Source: Aphanothece sacrum FPU1 (GTDB taxonomy: Bacteria > Cyanobacteriota > Cyanobacteriia > Cyanobacteriales > Microcystaceae). From it: a stretch of DNA of 64,000 nt. A program made the position numbers and the translations under genes. Position 1 is the first letter of the stretch; every line of letters begins with the position of its first letter. Positions 1 through 8,692 of the stretch are shown piece after piece. Location of the stretch: positions 666,676 through 730,675 of the forward strand of contig NZ_BDQK01000001.1 in the NCBI RefSeq assembly GCF_003864295.1, in the 5' to 3' direction. The notes below the pieces were generated by a model. It did not search any database. It was not told the origin of the DNA and saw nothing but the letters and a program-made list of their open reading frames with translations.

Positions 1-479
1 AAAAGATGAATTAACGCATTTTTAGGATATAAATATCGCTCTTTTGAAAATGTTTGTATCTTTAAAATATGCTCCTGTTCATTTACTACCTGAACCCCAA
101 ATAAAAGAACAGGATATAACTCTTTAAAATCTTTAATCTTTTTAAGAATATTTTCAATCGAATTAGTTAATAAAAAATCATCATCGTGGAGAACTAATAC
201 ATATTTTCCCGATGCCATTTTAATTCCATTATTCCAATTTTGAGCCATACCAAGTCGGGGAAAATTAGCTTGATATTGCCACTTACCAGACCATTTTTTG
301 AGAATTGTCTGAGCAATTTCACCACAGGAAGGATCAGAGGAATCATCAGAAACAATAATTTCAACCTCTTGATAAAACTCAGCATTAACTTTCATAATAG
401 ATATTAATGCTCTTTTAAGCCACTCTGGACGATTATAAGCTGGAATACAAATACTAAGCACTGGAATAGTTAAAATCAT
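1..479 (-). CDS. Glycosyltransferase family 2, N-terminal part (runs off the window)
   Basis: Reading the minus strand from an ATG at 479 gives about 159 residues that stay open to the window edge. The first residues (ILTIPVLSICIPAYNRPEWL) are the typical beta-strand and nucleotide-binding start of GT-A fold family 2 enzymes. They are followed by an acidic VSDDSSD segment near residue 45 and an HDDDF segment near residue 107 that fits the metal-binding DXD region. Such enzymes transfer a sugar from a nucleotide-sugar donor, usually in exopolysaccharide, LPS or glycolipid assembly on the cytoplasmic face of the membrane. The acceptor cannot be judged. It is divergent from the nuclease gene at 562. 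Confidence 0.85.
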   Translation of the reverse strand, partial: MILTIPVLSICIPAYNRPEWLKRALISIMKVNAEFYQEVEIIVSDDSSDPSCGEIAQTILKKWSGKWQYQANFPRLGMAQNWNNGIKMASGKYVLVLHDDDFLLTNSIENILKKIKDFKELYPVLLFGVQVVNEQEHILKIQTFSKERYLYPKNALIHL

Positions 480-561
480 AATAATTAATATTAAGTTTAT
501 TCTTAGTTTGTACGATTCTAATTATTATATAATGATAACAGCAGAGAAACTTAATAATAAG

Positions 562-1326
562 ATGACAAACGAAAATATTAGAGATATCATTCAACAAGAA
601 CTCCCCAACATTTTACAAGATCGAGAAATGAGAGATTTTGTCTTGCGGACAGTTCATGATTATTATGCTGGTAAACAAGAAACAGAAAGCCGTTTTGACC
701 AAATAATGGCTGAATTACGACGAGATAGAGAAGAACAAGCCAGAAAATGGGACGAACAAAACCGTAAATGGGATGAAACCAACCAAAGCTTTAAAGAAAT
801 TTTCGCTAGATTAGATCGACAGCAAGAAGAATCTGATCGCAAATGGGAGGAACAAAACCGCAAATGGAACGAACAAAACCGTAAATGGGAGGAAACTCAA
901 GCAGAAATCAGAGCCATGAATCGTAAACATGATAGTACGATTGGTGCATTAGGGGCAAGATGGGGACTTCATTCAGAAAGTAGTTTTCGTAATGCTCTTA
1001 AAGGAATTTTACATGATTCTTTTGGGGTTGAAGTTGTTAATGTTACTGAATATGATGATCAAGGGGAAGTATTTGGTCGTCCCGATCAAATCGAATTAGA
1101 TTTATTAATTAAAAATGGTTTGCTAATTCTTTGTGAGATTAAATCTTCTGTTAGTAAACCGGATGTCTATAGTTTTGAAAAAAAAGTGCAATTTTATCAA
1201 ACCCGTCATCAACGCATAGCTAACCGCAAAATCTTAATTTCTCCTATGGTTAATACCCGGGCCGGAGAAATTGCTAAAGAATTAGGCATAGAAGTTTATA
1301 GTTATGCTGAAGATGTTCCAGTTTAA
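562..1326 (+). CDS. DUF3782-type protein with coiled-coil repeats and PD-(D/E)XK nuclease-like C-terminus
   Basis: The protein has about 254 residues from the ATG at 562; earlier in-frame starts at 508 (TTG) and 532 (ATG) exist but the MTNENIRDII start looks most natural. The middle is a charged coiled coil with repeated KWDEQNRKW-like units. The C-terminal part carries ELDLLIKNG followed by LCEIKSS, which fits the D...ExK pattern of the PD-(D/E)XK nuclease fold. This architecture is common in cyanobacteria, where it occurs in many copies with unknown function. A protein of the same general type lies at 3030-3620. It heads a same-strand cluster with the MNT/HEPN pair and a Uma2 gene. A role in DNA processing or mobile defence is an inference. 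Confidence 0.75.
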   Translation: MTNENIRDIIQQELPNILQDREMRDFVLRTVHDYYAGKQETESRFDQIMAELRRDREEQARKWDEQNRKWDETNQSFKEIFARLDRQQEESDRKWEEQNRKWNEQNRKWEETQAEIRAMNRKHDSTIGALGARWGLHSESSFRNALKGILHDSFGVEVVNVTEYDDQGEVFGRPDQIELDLLIKNGLLILCEIKSSVSKPDVYSFEKKVQFYQTRHQRIANRKILISPMVNTRAGEIAKELGIEVYSYAEDVPV

Positions 1327-1345
1327 GAGAAAATAATTGAAAATC

Positions 1346-1717
1346 ATGTCAGACATTATTCCTTATCTTGACTATTGGCAGAAACGACAACAAGAACAAC
1401 AATTGCGTCATCAAAAAATAGCACAAAAAGCTAGAGAAAATTTAGTTCCTATTATTGACTATTTAATCCAAAATTTTAAGATTAAGAGAATTATTTTATT
1501 TGGTTCATTAGTTAAAGGTAACTTTTGCGAATCTTCTGATATTGATCTCGCAGTTGAAGGAATTCCATCTGCTCAATATTTTCAGGTTTTAGCAAAAGTG
1601 AATTTTATGAGCGATCGCGCCATTGATCTGAAACCGTTAGAATCATTAGATACTCATTTTCTCAACCGAGTTTTGCAAACTGGAGAATGTCTTTATGCGT
1701 CAGATATCGGCCAGTGA
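1346..1717 (+). CDS. MNT-type minimal nucleotidyltransferase (MntA-like antitoxin)
   Basis: The protein has about 123 residues from the ATG at 1346; a TTG at 1337 would add three residues. A helical N-terminus is followed by the diagnostic nucleotidyltransferase signature GSLVKGNFCESSDIDLAV, a perfect GS-x10-DxD, which binds metal and ATP. In the MNT/HEPN toxin-antitoxin family, MntA neutralises the HEPN RNase HepT by transferring AMP to a tyrosine near its active site. The next gene starts 23 nt before this one stops, so the two are translationally coupled, as expected for such a pair. Family assignment is firm; activity on the neighbour is inferred. Confidence 0.85.
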   Translation: MSDIIPYLDYWQKRQQEQQLRHQKIAQKARENLVPIIDYLIQNFKIKRIILFGSLVKGNFCESSDIDLAVEGIPSAQYFQVLAKVNFMSDRAIDLKPLESLDTHFLNRVLQTGECLYASDIGQ

Positions 1718-2195
1718 ATTACGGGAAATCGCTATAGATATTGAAAACGAACTTATAAGACTTAGGCAACTAGAAAGTCAAATGATATTAGTCCAATCAC
1801 AAATGGCTAAAAATCCCGAATTAGCGGCAATTTTTTCCGAAAGTTTAGCCCTAAAACTTCATAATTTTTATACAGGATGTGAACGAATCTTTCAAATTAT
1901 TGCTTCTGAATTGAATGGGGGCTTACCGTCAGGTTATGATTGGCATAGACGATTACTGACTCGTATGACTACCTCACAAGATTATCGTCCTGCTATTTTA
2001 ACAGCGCAAACAGCCCAACAATTAGCTGAATATCTAAGTTTTAGGCACGTTGTACGCAATATTTATGGGTTTGAGTTAGAAACACAAAGAGTAGAAAATT
2101 TAGTCAATAATTATTATGAAACCTGGCAACACTTTGAACAGGATATGCAAAACTTTCTTACTTGGTTAAGAACAATGGCTGATAATCTTAAATAA
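1695..2195 (+). CDS. HEPN/HepT-like protein, putative toxin with altered active-site motif
   Basis: This 166-residue, largely helical protein overlaps the MNT gene by 23 nt and is its expected partner. HepT toxins are RNases with an R-x4-6-H motif followed by a tyrosine two residues on, the AMPylation target. Here the matching segment is FRHVVRNIYGFEL: R117, then N122 where the histidine is expected, then Y124. The asparagine codon is AAT (2058-2060), one base away from a His codon. The protein is longer than the usual HepT of about 110-145 residues and looks like the HepT-like group that has an RHxxRHxYG-type motif. It may be an inactivated toxin, or R117-H118 may serve instead. Confidence 0.7.
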   Translation: MRQISASELREIAIDIENELIRLRQLESQMILVQSQMAKNPELAAIFSESLALKLHNFYTGCERIFQIIASELNGGLPSGYDWHRRLLTRMTTSQDYRPAILTAQTAQQLAEYLSFRHVVRNIYGFELETQRVENLVNNYYETWQHFEQDMQNFLTWLRTMADNLK

Positions 2196-2220
2196 TAGTT
2201 GTATTATTAACATTAATATT

Positions 2221-3018
2221 ATGTATCAAACTGATCCGCCCCGACCCCCTAAAGAAATCCTCCCTACCATGTATCATCTCAAAAGTGAAGATCCAGAGGA
2301 ACCCGGTTTGCCTGACGAATTTCACGATCTCCAACCCGAATTATTAAAACAAACCTTTCAACCGAGTAATTATTCTTCTGAAGAATTATTTACTGGGACT
2401 GATCTTAATCTTTATTATGATCCTCGTTATCCCCAATGGTATAAAAGACCAGATTGGTTTGCCGTTTTAGGGGTTTCTCATCTCTATGAACAGCGAGATT
2501 TGCGCCTTAGTTATGTCATTTGGCAAGAAGGGGTTAATCCTTTTATTATTGTTGAATTATTATCTCCTGGGACGGAAGAAGAAGACTTAGGACAAACCCT
2601 GCGAGATGTGAATAAACCTCCGACTAAATGGCAAGTTTACGAGCAAATATTGCGAATTCCTTACTATATTGTTTTTAACCGTTATACCGATGAATTACAG
2701 ATTTTTGGCTTAGTAACTAACCGTTATCAACCCCTAATTTTAAATCAAGGACAATTATGGATAGAAGAAATTCAACTCGGAATAGGTTTATGGAGGGGAA
2801 ATTATCAGGGAATTGAGCGAAATTGGTTACGGTGGTACGATAGTCAAGGAAACTGGATACTTACCCCAGAAGAAAGGGAATATAAACGGGCTGAAACTGA
2901 ACGTCAACGGGCTGAAGATATAGGCTTACAATTAGAACAGGAACGACAAAAAGCGGCTAAATTGGCGGAGTATTTGCGATCGCTTGGATTAGATCCTGAT
3001 AATTTACCAAGGAATTAA
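2221..3018 (+). CDS. Uma2 family (DUF820) endonuclease-like protein
   Basis: The 265-residue protein is typical of the large Uma2 family that is expanded in cyanobacteria and has a PD-(D/E)XK fold. Visible elements are the RPDWF segment (P77-D78), IIVELLSPGT with E112, and K136 in the following TKWQVYEQILRIPYYIVF segment. The C-terminal 45 residues are a charged coiled coil (RAETERQRAED...) ending in LRSLGLDPDNLP, common in this family. The start ATG lies 25 nt after the HEPN gene, so it may share its transcript. A clear paralog lies at 47840-48637. The cellular substrate is unknown. Confidence 0.85.
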   Translation: MYQTDPPRPPKEILPTMYHLKSEDPEEPGLPDEFHDLQPELLKQTFQPSNYSSEELFTGTDLNLYYDPRYPQWYKRPDWFAVLGVSHLYEQRDLRLSYVIWQEGVNPFIIVELLSPGTEEEDLGQTLRDVNKPPTKWQVYEQILRIPYYIVFNRYTDELQIFGLVTNRYQPLILNQGQLWIEEIQLGIGLWRGNYQGIERNWLRWYDSQGNWILTPEEREYKRAETERQRAEDIGLQLEQERQKAAKLAEYLRSLGLDPDNLPRN

Positions 3019-3029
3019 CATAAATCCTT

Positions 3030-3620
3030 CTACCAAGTCATCGGTTGAAAATTAGAATCGTTGATAATTGTTACTGTATCACCATTCGGTTTAATCACAA
3101 ATAATCCTTTTTTATAAGCATAGCGGTCTATTCCTTCGTTGATTTCAATACCTGCCACTGCACCGTAAGCTTGATAGTTTTTGTAATGGGGAAAAGCAAT
3201 TTTAAAACGGGTGAGTTTTTCTAAAAATTCATCTACATCATCTTTAGATAATCTAGATTTACATTCAACTAAAACGAGTTCGGTATCATCAACAGCAAGG
3301 ATATCAATTTCCATGGCGATCCCTTCACGTTTGACCCTAGCGCGGGGATAAATTTCTTTGATATCAATGCCTTTCTCCTGAAAAAGTCGCAAAACGGCGG
3401 GTTCTACTAATTCTTCGACAAAACGTCCCCAACGAGTGGTAAGACTATCTACCGCACGGCTGGTTCGTTCTACTGTACGCTTAAGTTCTGCCATGCTGCG
3501 ATCGCGTTCTAATTTCGCTTCCTCCGCACGGCGATCGCTTTCCCTTAAACGGCGATCAAATTCTTCAGCAGAAGCGCGGAAAAGTTGATAAATATCTTCA
3601 ATAGTTACAGGTTCGCTCAT
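3030..3620 (-). CDS. DUF3782-like PD-(D/E)XK nuclease-family protein
   Basis: The 196-residue protein has a charged helical N-terminal half (FDRRLRESDRRAEEAKLERD) predicted to form a coiled coil. Its C-terminal half carries MEIDILAVDD and LVLVECKSRLSKDDV, that is the D and ExK residues of a PD-(D/E)XK nuclease core. The domain order is the same as in the protein encoded at 562-1326, but the sequences are clearly diverged. It converges on the Uma2 gene, with only 11 nt between the two stop codons. Function is unknown; proteins of this kind accumulate in cyanobacterial accessory regions. Confidence 0.75.
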   Translation of the reverse strand: MSEPVTIEDIYQLFRASAEEFDRRLRESDRRAEEAKLERDRSMAELKRTVERTSRAVDSLTTRWGRFVEELVEPAVLRLFQEKGIDIKEIYPRARVKREGIAMEIDILAVDDTELVLVECKSRLSKDDVDEFLEKLTRFKIAFPHYKNYQAYGAVAGIEINEGIDRYAYKKGLFVIKPNGDTVTIINDSNFQPMTW

Positions 3621-3730
3621 CAGCCTATTTTTTTATCTTCTTTAATCTATTATAATACAATTGTTAAATAGTCTATCAAATTAAAGCTTAAATAAACGAA
3701 ATAAGTTTTAAAATCATACTTAGTTTAGTA

Positions 3731-4384
3731 TCATTTCGGATAAGGATAAAGTAAGTTTCCTGTTTCTTTTCTTAATGTTATAATTGACTTTTTCAAATCT
3801 TCTATAACCCTATCTTCTGATGCTTCTACACTATAACCAAATATATGTTTTATGTTAGTATCACAATCTCGAACAGGGTAAATTTTATCTTTAATGTAAT
3901 TAAAACCATAGATTTCAATATCTTTTAATACCAACTGTTCTAAACACCAGACTTTTCCCTCCAGAGTTTTAACGATATCTGCTATTTCAGGATTAATTAA
4001 AGTTTTTAAACAACGTTTATCTCCTGTTAATAAGTAACCTAAATCTTTCTGTTGATTAAAGTCGCTAATATAACTAATTAAAAGTGCTTCTCCTACGTCT
4101 ATTCCTTTCGTTTTTTGTAATTTAATAAATATCTCTTGATTAACATCTTTTTCTGATATTTCACCACAAGATTCAGTCACATTTAAGGCTGCTTCTAAGT
4201 TGTATGTAACAGGGTTATTGCTTCTCTTTCGTTGATGATCTCGTCTAAATTTATATTTAAAGGTTTCAAGAATTTTAACCTTAGAACTATCAATCTCAAA
4301 AGTTTTTAGCGTTTTATCAAATAGGCTATAGGTTGCCAATTTCAAGATAATATCATTATCCAGACAATAAACAGAAATAGTCAA
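3731..4384 (-). CDS. PIN-like domain protein, partner of ImmA/IrrE protease
   Basis: The 217-residue protein starts 2 nt after the stop of the ImmA/IrrE gene and is surely co-transcribed with it. PIN-like acidic positions can be read in order: CLDNDIILKLA near the N-terminus, a central GIDVGEALLISYI, and LLTGDKRCLKTL near residue 125. These match the spaced D/E residues of PIN ribonucleases. PIN-like proteins of the DUF4411 kind are known to be paired with COG2856 (ImmA/IrrE) metalloproteases in predicted toxin-antitoxin modules. The assignment rests on these motifs and the gene pairing; overall similarity could not be measured. Confidence 0.6.
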   Translation of the reverse strand: MTISVYCLDNDIILKLATYSLFDKTLKTFEIDSSKVKILETFKYKFRRDHQRKRSNNPVTYNLEAALNVTESCGEISEKDVNQEIFIKLQKTKGIDVGEALLISYISDFNQQKDLGYLLTGDKRCLKTLINPEIADIVKTLEGKVWCLEQLVLKDIEIYGFNYIKDKIYPVRDCDTNIKHIFGYSVEASEDRVIEDLKKSIITLRKETGNLLYPYPK

Positions 4385-4386
4385 GG

Positions 4387-5379
4387 TTAAACTCCTAACA
4401 CCTTTTCTAAATATTCATAGCTTTCATCATTAAACTTGTCCCAATCTAATCTATCAGCTAAATACTCATTAATTATCTTTTGTCCATTAGTTTCATGGTC
4501 TAGTGTATTTAAAGCTTTATTAGCAAACCCCCAGTTGTCATTATGCCAAGCGTTATTAAGGATAATAGAAGTTACTTCAACAGTGGGATTTTCTTGAGCT
4601 TTTTTCTTCGCGTGTGTAATTAACTGTTTATTATTATAAAATTTTTTATTCTTCAAACAGTTATCACAATCTCCTAACAGTAAATAAGTCGCAAATTGAT
4701 TAGCTTGACATTCTTCATCATCATCATGACAATTGACCTCAATTTCTTCATCAACTAAAACCCCTTCTTCTAAGTGTCCTAATGCTAAATGTCCTAACTC
4801 ATGGGCTAAGTCAAAAGTGACTCTAGCAGAGTGTTTATGCTGGGAACTCAAGATAATTACAGGACGATCCCCTTGCCATTGAATTAATCCAGCAAATTTC
4901 TTAGCTTTTTTGGGAAAGTTATGGAAACACCCCACAATAATTCCCTTATTCCAACAATATTCTAACAGGGATTTTAAATTTACGGTTGTATGAGTTGTTA
5001 TGATTTCTTTTCTAATTTCTTTGACATCGGTAGGTATGGGTGTAAAATTAATTTCTGTACCGTAGGAAATCAACTCAGTTACCCGACTCGTCAAGGCTTG
5101 GGCAATATGAGGGTGTTCTTTATTATTACTGTTATGCTGTTTAAACTTGGTATGAGGGGGAGGATTAAATCTAACTTCTTCTTCAGGGACTAATAAGGAT
5201 TTTAAGTCCAAGTTGAGGTTATTGGCAATATAACCGGCTCCTTCTAAGACAGCAACGGATTTATCGTTGAGTTCTTCATCCCACCAACTCGGTAAGCCAT
5301 TTTCGCGGATGTAGTCTTGTTTTAGTCCAATTTTAGAGAGTTTCCCATAGAGGGCTGACATGGTAATCGTGTTTGTCAT
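4387..5379 (-). CDS. ImmA/IrrE family zinc metallopeptidase
   Basis: The protein has about 330 residues. The start at 5379 (MTNTITMSALYG) is preferred over the ATG at 5400 because a strong AAGGAGG ribosome-binding site lies just upstream of it, inside the longer reading. The zinc motif HELGH is seen in FDLAHELGHLALGHLEEG near the middle, the family signature of ImmA and IrrE proteases, which cleave or release repressors such as phage ImmR or DdrO. The N-terminal 70 residues have no obvious helix-turn-helix. The downstream partner is a PIN-like protein, so the pair probably works as a regulated toxin or stress module. Confidence 0.8.
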   Translation of the reverse strand: MTNTITMSALYGKLSKIGLKQDYIRENGLPSWWDEELNDKSVAVLEGAGYIANNLNLDLKSLLVPEEEVRFNPPPHTKFKQHNSNNKEHPHIAQALTSRVTELISYGTEINFTPIPTDVKEIRKEIITTHTTVNLKSLLEYCWNKGIIVGCFHNFPKKAKKFAGLIQWQGDRPVIILSSQHKHSARVTFDLAHELGHLALGHLEEGVLVDEEIEVNCHDDDEECQANQFATYLLLGDCDNCLKNKKFYNNKQLITHAKKKAQENPTVEVTSIILNNAWHNDNWGFANKALNTLDHETNGQKIINEYLADRLDWDKFNDESYEYLEKVLGV

Positions 5380-5515
5380 TTTCTTACCCTCCTTGTTCAT
5401 GCTAATAGTTAAAACTTTATCTTAGTTTCAATCTCTCATAGGGATTTTGACTCTATTATAAATCTTTCTTTATACTTCTTAACATAATCTAAGGGTCTTC
5501 TTACGGAGGAAGATC

Positions 5516-5550
5516 AAAAAACGTAGGGGTCAACGGCCGTTGACCCCTAC
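5516..5550 (-). terminator. Rho-independent terminator of the EF-G gene built from a 28-bp palindrome
   Basis: Bases 5523-5550 form a perfect 28-bp palindrome (GTAGGGGTCAACGG and its reverse complement). On the minus strand it is followed by G and then six T residues (5516-5521), directly downstream of the EF-G stop at 5574. The same palindrome occurs at 16692 and, with changes, at 50552, so the terminator belongs to a dispersed repeat family. Confidence 0.7.
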
Positions 5551-5573
5551 AAAAGATTTAAGCGAAAATTAGA

Positions 5574-7661
5574 CTAGGAAGCTGCAGCTTGTCGTTCTTT
5601 AGCCTCTTTAATCACTTCTTCTGCCACATTCGCCGGACATGGGGCATAGTGAGAGAAAGACATGGAAAACTGACCCCGACCAGAAGTCATGGTGCGTAAG
5701 TCCCCAATATAACCAAACATCTCACTTAAAGGTACATCAGCCTTGATTCTTGCACCCATTGCACCCGTATCCTGAGATTTAATCATGCCACGACGACGGT
5801 TCAAATCTCCGATCACATCCCCCATATAATCATCAGGGGTGAATACATCCACCTGCATGATGGGTTCAAGTAACTGAGGGCCAGCTTTCGGTAAAGTTTG
5901 ACGATAACCAGAACGGGCCGCAATTTCAAAGGCGATCGCGGATGAGTCAACCGGGTGGAAACCACCATCAGTTAAAGTAATTTTGAGATCCACACAAGGG
6001 AACCCGGCTAAAACACCCTTAACAATACTAGCCTCAAACCCTTTATTGACTGCAGGCCAAAATTCTCTGGGAACGTTCCCTCCAGTCACCTTAGACTCAA
6101 ACTGATAGCCACTTCCGGGTTCTCCTGGCTCAATTATATAATCAATCTTAGCGAATTGACCTGAACCCCCAGATTGTTTCTTGTGGACATAAGTATCGTC
6201 AATGCGCTTAGTAATAGATTCTCGGTAGGCCACTTGGGGTTTACCCACTTCTACCTCAACCCCATGGGTTCGTTTGAGAATATCCACTTTGATGTCTAAG
6301 TGTAACTCACCCATACCTTTGATGATGGTTTCTCCGCTTTCTTGGTCTGTTTCCACATAGAAAGAAGGATCTTCCTGAACCATCTTACTCAAAGCCATAC
6401 CCATTTTTTCATCACCGCCTTTTTTCTTCGGTTTGACGGAAATGGAAATAACCGGATCAGGAAATACCATCGGTTCCAATGTGGCGGGATTTTTGGGATC
6501 ACACAAAGTATGACCCGTTTGCACATTTTTCATGCCTACAATCGCCACGATATCACCCGCTTGGGCCGAATCGATCTCCTCACGAGAATTAGCGTGCATC
6601 TCCACTAAACGGCTAATACGTTCACTTTTTCCCGTGGCAGTATTTAAGATGGTGTCCCCTTTAGAAAGGGTTCCTGAATAGAGACGGGTAAAGGTCAAGG
6701 CCCCGAAGCGATCATCCATGATCTTAAAAGCTAAGGCCCGTAAAGGTTTCTCCGGGTCAACAATGGCAAATGTACCCGTCTCATGACCCTCTAAATCCAC
6801 TTCTGGCTGAGGTTTAACTTCCATAGGGTTCGGTAAATAGTCTATCACCCCATCGAGTACCAATTGTACCCCTTTATTTTTGAAAGAGGAACCGCAATAG
6901 GTAGGGAAAAAGTCGAGTTTAATCGTGCCTCGACGGACACACTTTTTAATTTCCTCAATAGACAATTCTTCTCCTTCGAGATATTTTTCCATGAGTTCGT
7001 CGTCTTGTTCAACAGCTAACTCAATTAATTTTTCTCGATAGGTTTCTACCTGTTCAACCATGTCGGCAGGAACTTCTTGAATTGTATAATTCATCGGATC
7101 GCCTGAATCATCCCAAATCCAAGCTTTACGGGTTAACAGATCAACCACACCTCGGAATTGATCTTCAAGGCCAATGGGCAACACCATGACTATAGGTTTA
7201 GCGGCTAGGATAGTTTCTACCTGTTTGATTACTTGATAATAATCAGCCCCTGTGCGATCAAGTTTATTAATATAAATCACACGAGCAACTTCCGAGTCGT
7301 TAGCATAACGCCAGTTAGTTTCAGACTGAGGTTCTACCCCACCAGAGCCACAAAAAACGCCAATACCGCCGTCAAGTACCTTCAGGGAACGATACACCTC
7401 AATTGTGAAATCAACGTGGCCTGGGGTATCAATAATGTTGAATTGATAATCTTTCCAGAAGCAAGTAGTCGCGGCTGACTGAATGGTAATACCACGTTCC
7501 TGCTCTTGTTCCATAAAGTCTGTGGTGGCCGCACCTTCATGGACTTCACCAATTTTGTGAATTTTACCAGTGAGTTTGAGAATTCTTTCAGTGGTAGTTG
7601 TTTTGCCCGCATCTACGTGAGCGAAGATTCCGATGTTTCGATAACGAGTAAGGTCTTTCAT
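5574..7661 (-). CDS. fusA: Translation elongation factor G (stand-alone paralog)
   Basis: This 695-residue GTPase has the EF-G signatures: G1 AHVDAGKTT at residues 14-22, G3 DTPGHVDF at 78-85, and G4 NKLD. The five EF-G domains extend over the normal length. EF-G moves tRNAs and mRNA through the ribosome with GTP hydrolysis and helps recycling. The gene is not in an rpsL-rpsG-fusA-tuf operon; it stands alone. Its switch region reads [19 protein letters not shown] rather than the usual CAVAGVQPQSETVWRQA, so it is probably a secondary EF-G like the extra copies known from Synechocystis. Whether it serves elongation or another ribosomal task cannot be told from sequence. Confidence 0.9.
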   Translation of the reverse strand: MKDLTRYRNIGIFAHVDAGKTTTTERILKLTGKIHKIGEVHEGAATTDFMEQEQERGITIQSAATTCFWKDYQFNIIDTPGHVDFTIEVYRSLKVLDGGIGVFCGSGGVEPQSETNWRYANDSEVARVIYINKLDRTGADYYQVIKQVETILAAKPIVMVLPIGLEDQFRGVVDLLTRKAWIWDDSGDPMNYTIQEVPADMVEQVETYREKLIELAVEQDDELMEKYLEGEELSIEEIKKCVRRGTIKLDFFPTYCGSSFKNKGVQLVLDGVIDYLPNPMEVKPQPEVDLEGHETGTFAIVDPEKPLRALAFKIMDDRFGALTFTRLYSGTLSKGDTILNTATGKSERISRLVEMHANSREEIDSAQAGDIVAIVGMKNVQTGHTLCDPKNPATLEPMVFPDPVISISVKPKKKGGDEKMGMALSKMVQEDPSFYVETDQESGETIIKGMGELHLDIKVDILKRTHGVEVEVGKPQVAYRESITKRIDDTYVHKKQSGGSGQFAKIDYIIEPGEPGSGYQFESKVTGGNVPREFWPAVNKGFEASIVKGVLAGFPCVDLKITLTDGGFHPVDSSAIAFEIAARSGYRQTLPKAGPQLLEPIMQVDVFTPDDYMGDVIGDLNRRRGMIKSQDTGAMGARIKADVPLSEMFGYIGDLRTMTSGRGQFSMSFSHYAPCPANVAEEVIKEAKERQAAAS

Positions 7662-7814
7662 AATTTGCTCTATATTTTAGCGTCTACAAACCATTGGCAG
7701 GAATCAGGGTTGCTTTCATAGCTGGATCTCAATCTCGCGAAGGATGATTATTTAAGTTCCATTTGGCTCATGATCATTTATCTGACCTGTAAGATATCTT
7801 AATATAATTGTGTT

Positions 7815-8681
7815 CTAGTCGTAGCTATCTGTCATGCTTAAAGATAATTCATAGATTTCTCGACGGGGACGGGCGGTTAATTGCGCTAATTGCCGACTGG
7901 CTTGCGATCGCGTCATTCCTTGCTTTAATAATTGTAGTAATTCTTCTTTGAGTTGGCTTTCGGTTAGCTGTAGAGATAGGCTTTCTTGACATCCTCTGAC
8001 CACTAAGGTAATTTCTCCTTTAATATTTTGGGTATCTTGATAGTAATCAATGCCTTCTTCTAGGGTTCCTCGCCATAATTGTTCATAAAGTTTTGTCAAT
8101 TCTCTGGCCACTGTAATCGAACGATCTTTGCCAAAAACTTCGGCTAAATCGGTTAAAGTTGATAATAGACGGTGAGGGGCTTCATAAAAGATTAGGGTAC
8201 GACTTTCTTTTTGTAAACTACTCAGGCGATCGCGTCTTAGTTTATCTTTTGTGGGCAAAAATCCCTCAAACACAAAGCGATCGCTAGGTAAACCGGAAGC
8301 AGATAGGGCCGTAATGGCTGCCGTTGCCCCAGGAATGGGAATAACTGGGATATTGACCTCAATACAGGCTCTAGTTAAATCATAACCCGGATCACAAATT
8401 CCTGGCATCCCCGCATCTGTCACTAAAGCAATAGTTTGCCCTCGTTGCAACTTTTCGAGCAATTCAGTTTGACGGGTTAAACGATTGTGATGATGATAAC
8501 TAATCTGTGGAGTGGTAATTTGGAAATGGTGAAGAAGTTTGCCTGTATGACGAGTATCTTCTGCAGCAATTAGATCAACTGATTGTAAAATTCGGATGGC
8601 TCGTAAGGTCATATCTTCTAAATTACCGATAGGAGTTCCGACTAAATAAAGCGTTCCTTTTTCTAAGATTTCATTACTCAT
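7815..8681 (-). CDS. rsmI: 16S rRNA (cytidine(1402)-2'-O)-methyltransferase RsmI
   Basis: The 288-residue protein begins with GTLYLVGTPIGNLEDMTLRA, the signature of the RsmI/YraL branch of tetrapyrrole-methylase-fold enzymes. It continues with AAEDTRHTGKLL, VTDAGMPGICDPG and IPGATAAITAL, which form the SAM site. RsmI methylates the ribose of C1402 in the decoding centre, together with RsmH acting on N4. The C-terminal segment (LLKQGMTRSQASRQLA) is the usual small helical domain. The start is only 11 nt from the start of the divergent PfkB kinase gene, so promoter elements must lie inside coding sequence. Confidence 0.95.
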   Translation of the reverse strand: MSNEILEKGTLYLVGTPIGNLEDMTLRAIRILQSVDLIAAEDTRHTGKLLHHFQITTPQISYHHHNRLTRQTELLEKLQRGQTIALVTDAGMPGICDPGYDLTRACIEVNIPVIPIPGATAAITALSASGLPSDRFVFEGFLPTKDKLRRDRLSSLQKESRTLIFYEAPHRLLSTLTDLAEVFGKDRSITVARELTKLYEQLWRGTLEEGIDYYQDTQNIKGEITLVVRGCQESLSLQLTESQLKEELLQLLKQGMTRSQASRQLAQLTARPRREIYELSLSMTDSYD

Positions 8682-8692
8682 TTTAACGGCTC

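Noticed and set aside
194-385. 63-codon frame at the left edge of the window
   Set aside because: It is an out-of-frame shadow of the partial GT2 glycosyltransferase, which reads cleanly through the whole region.
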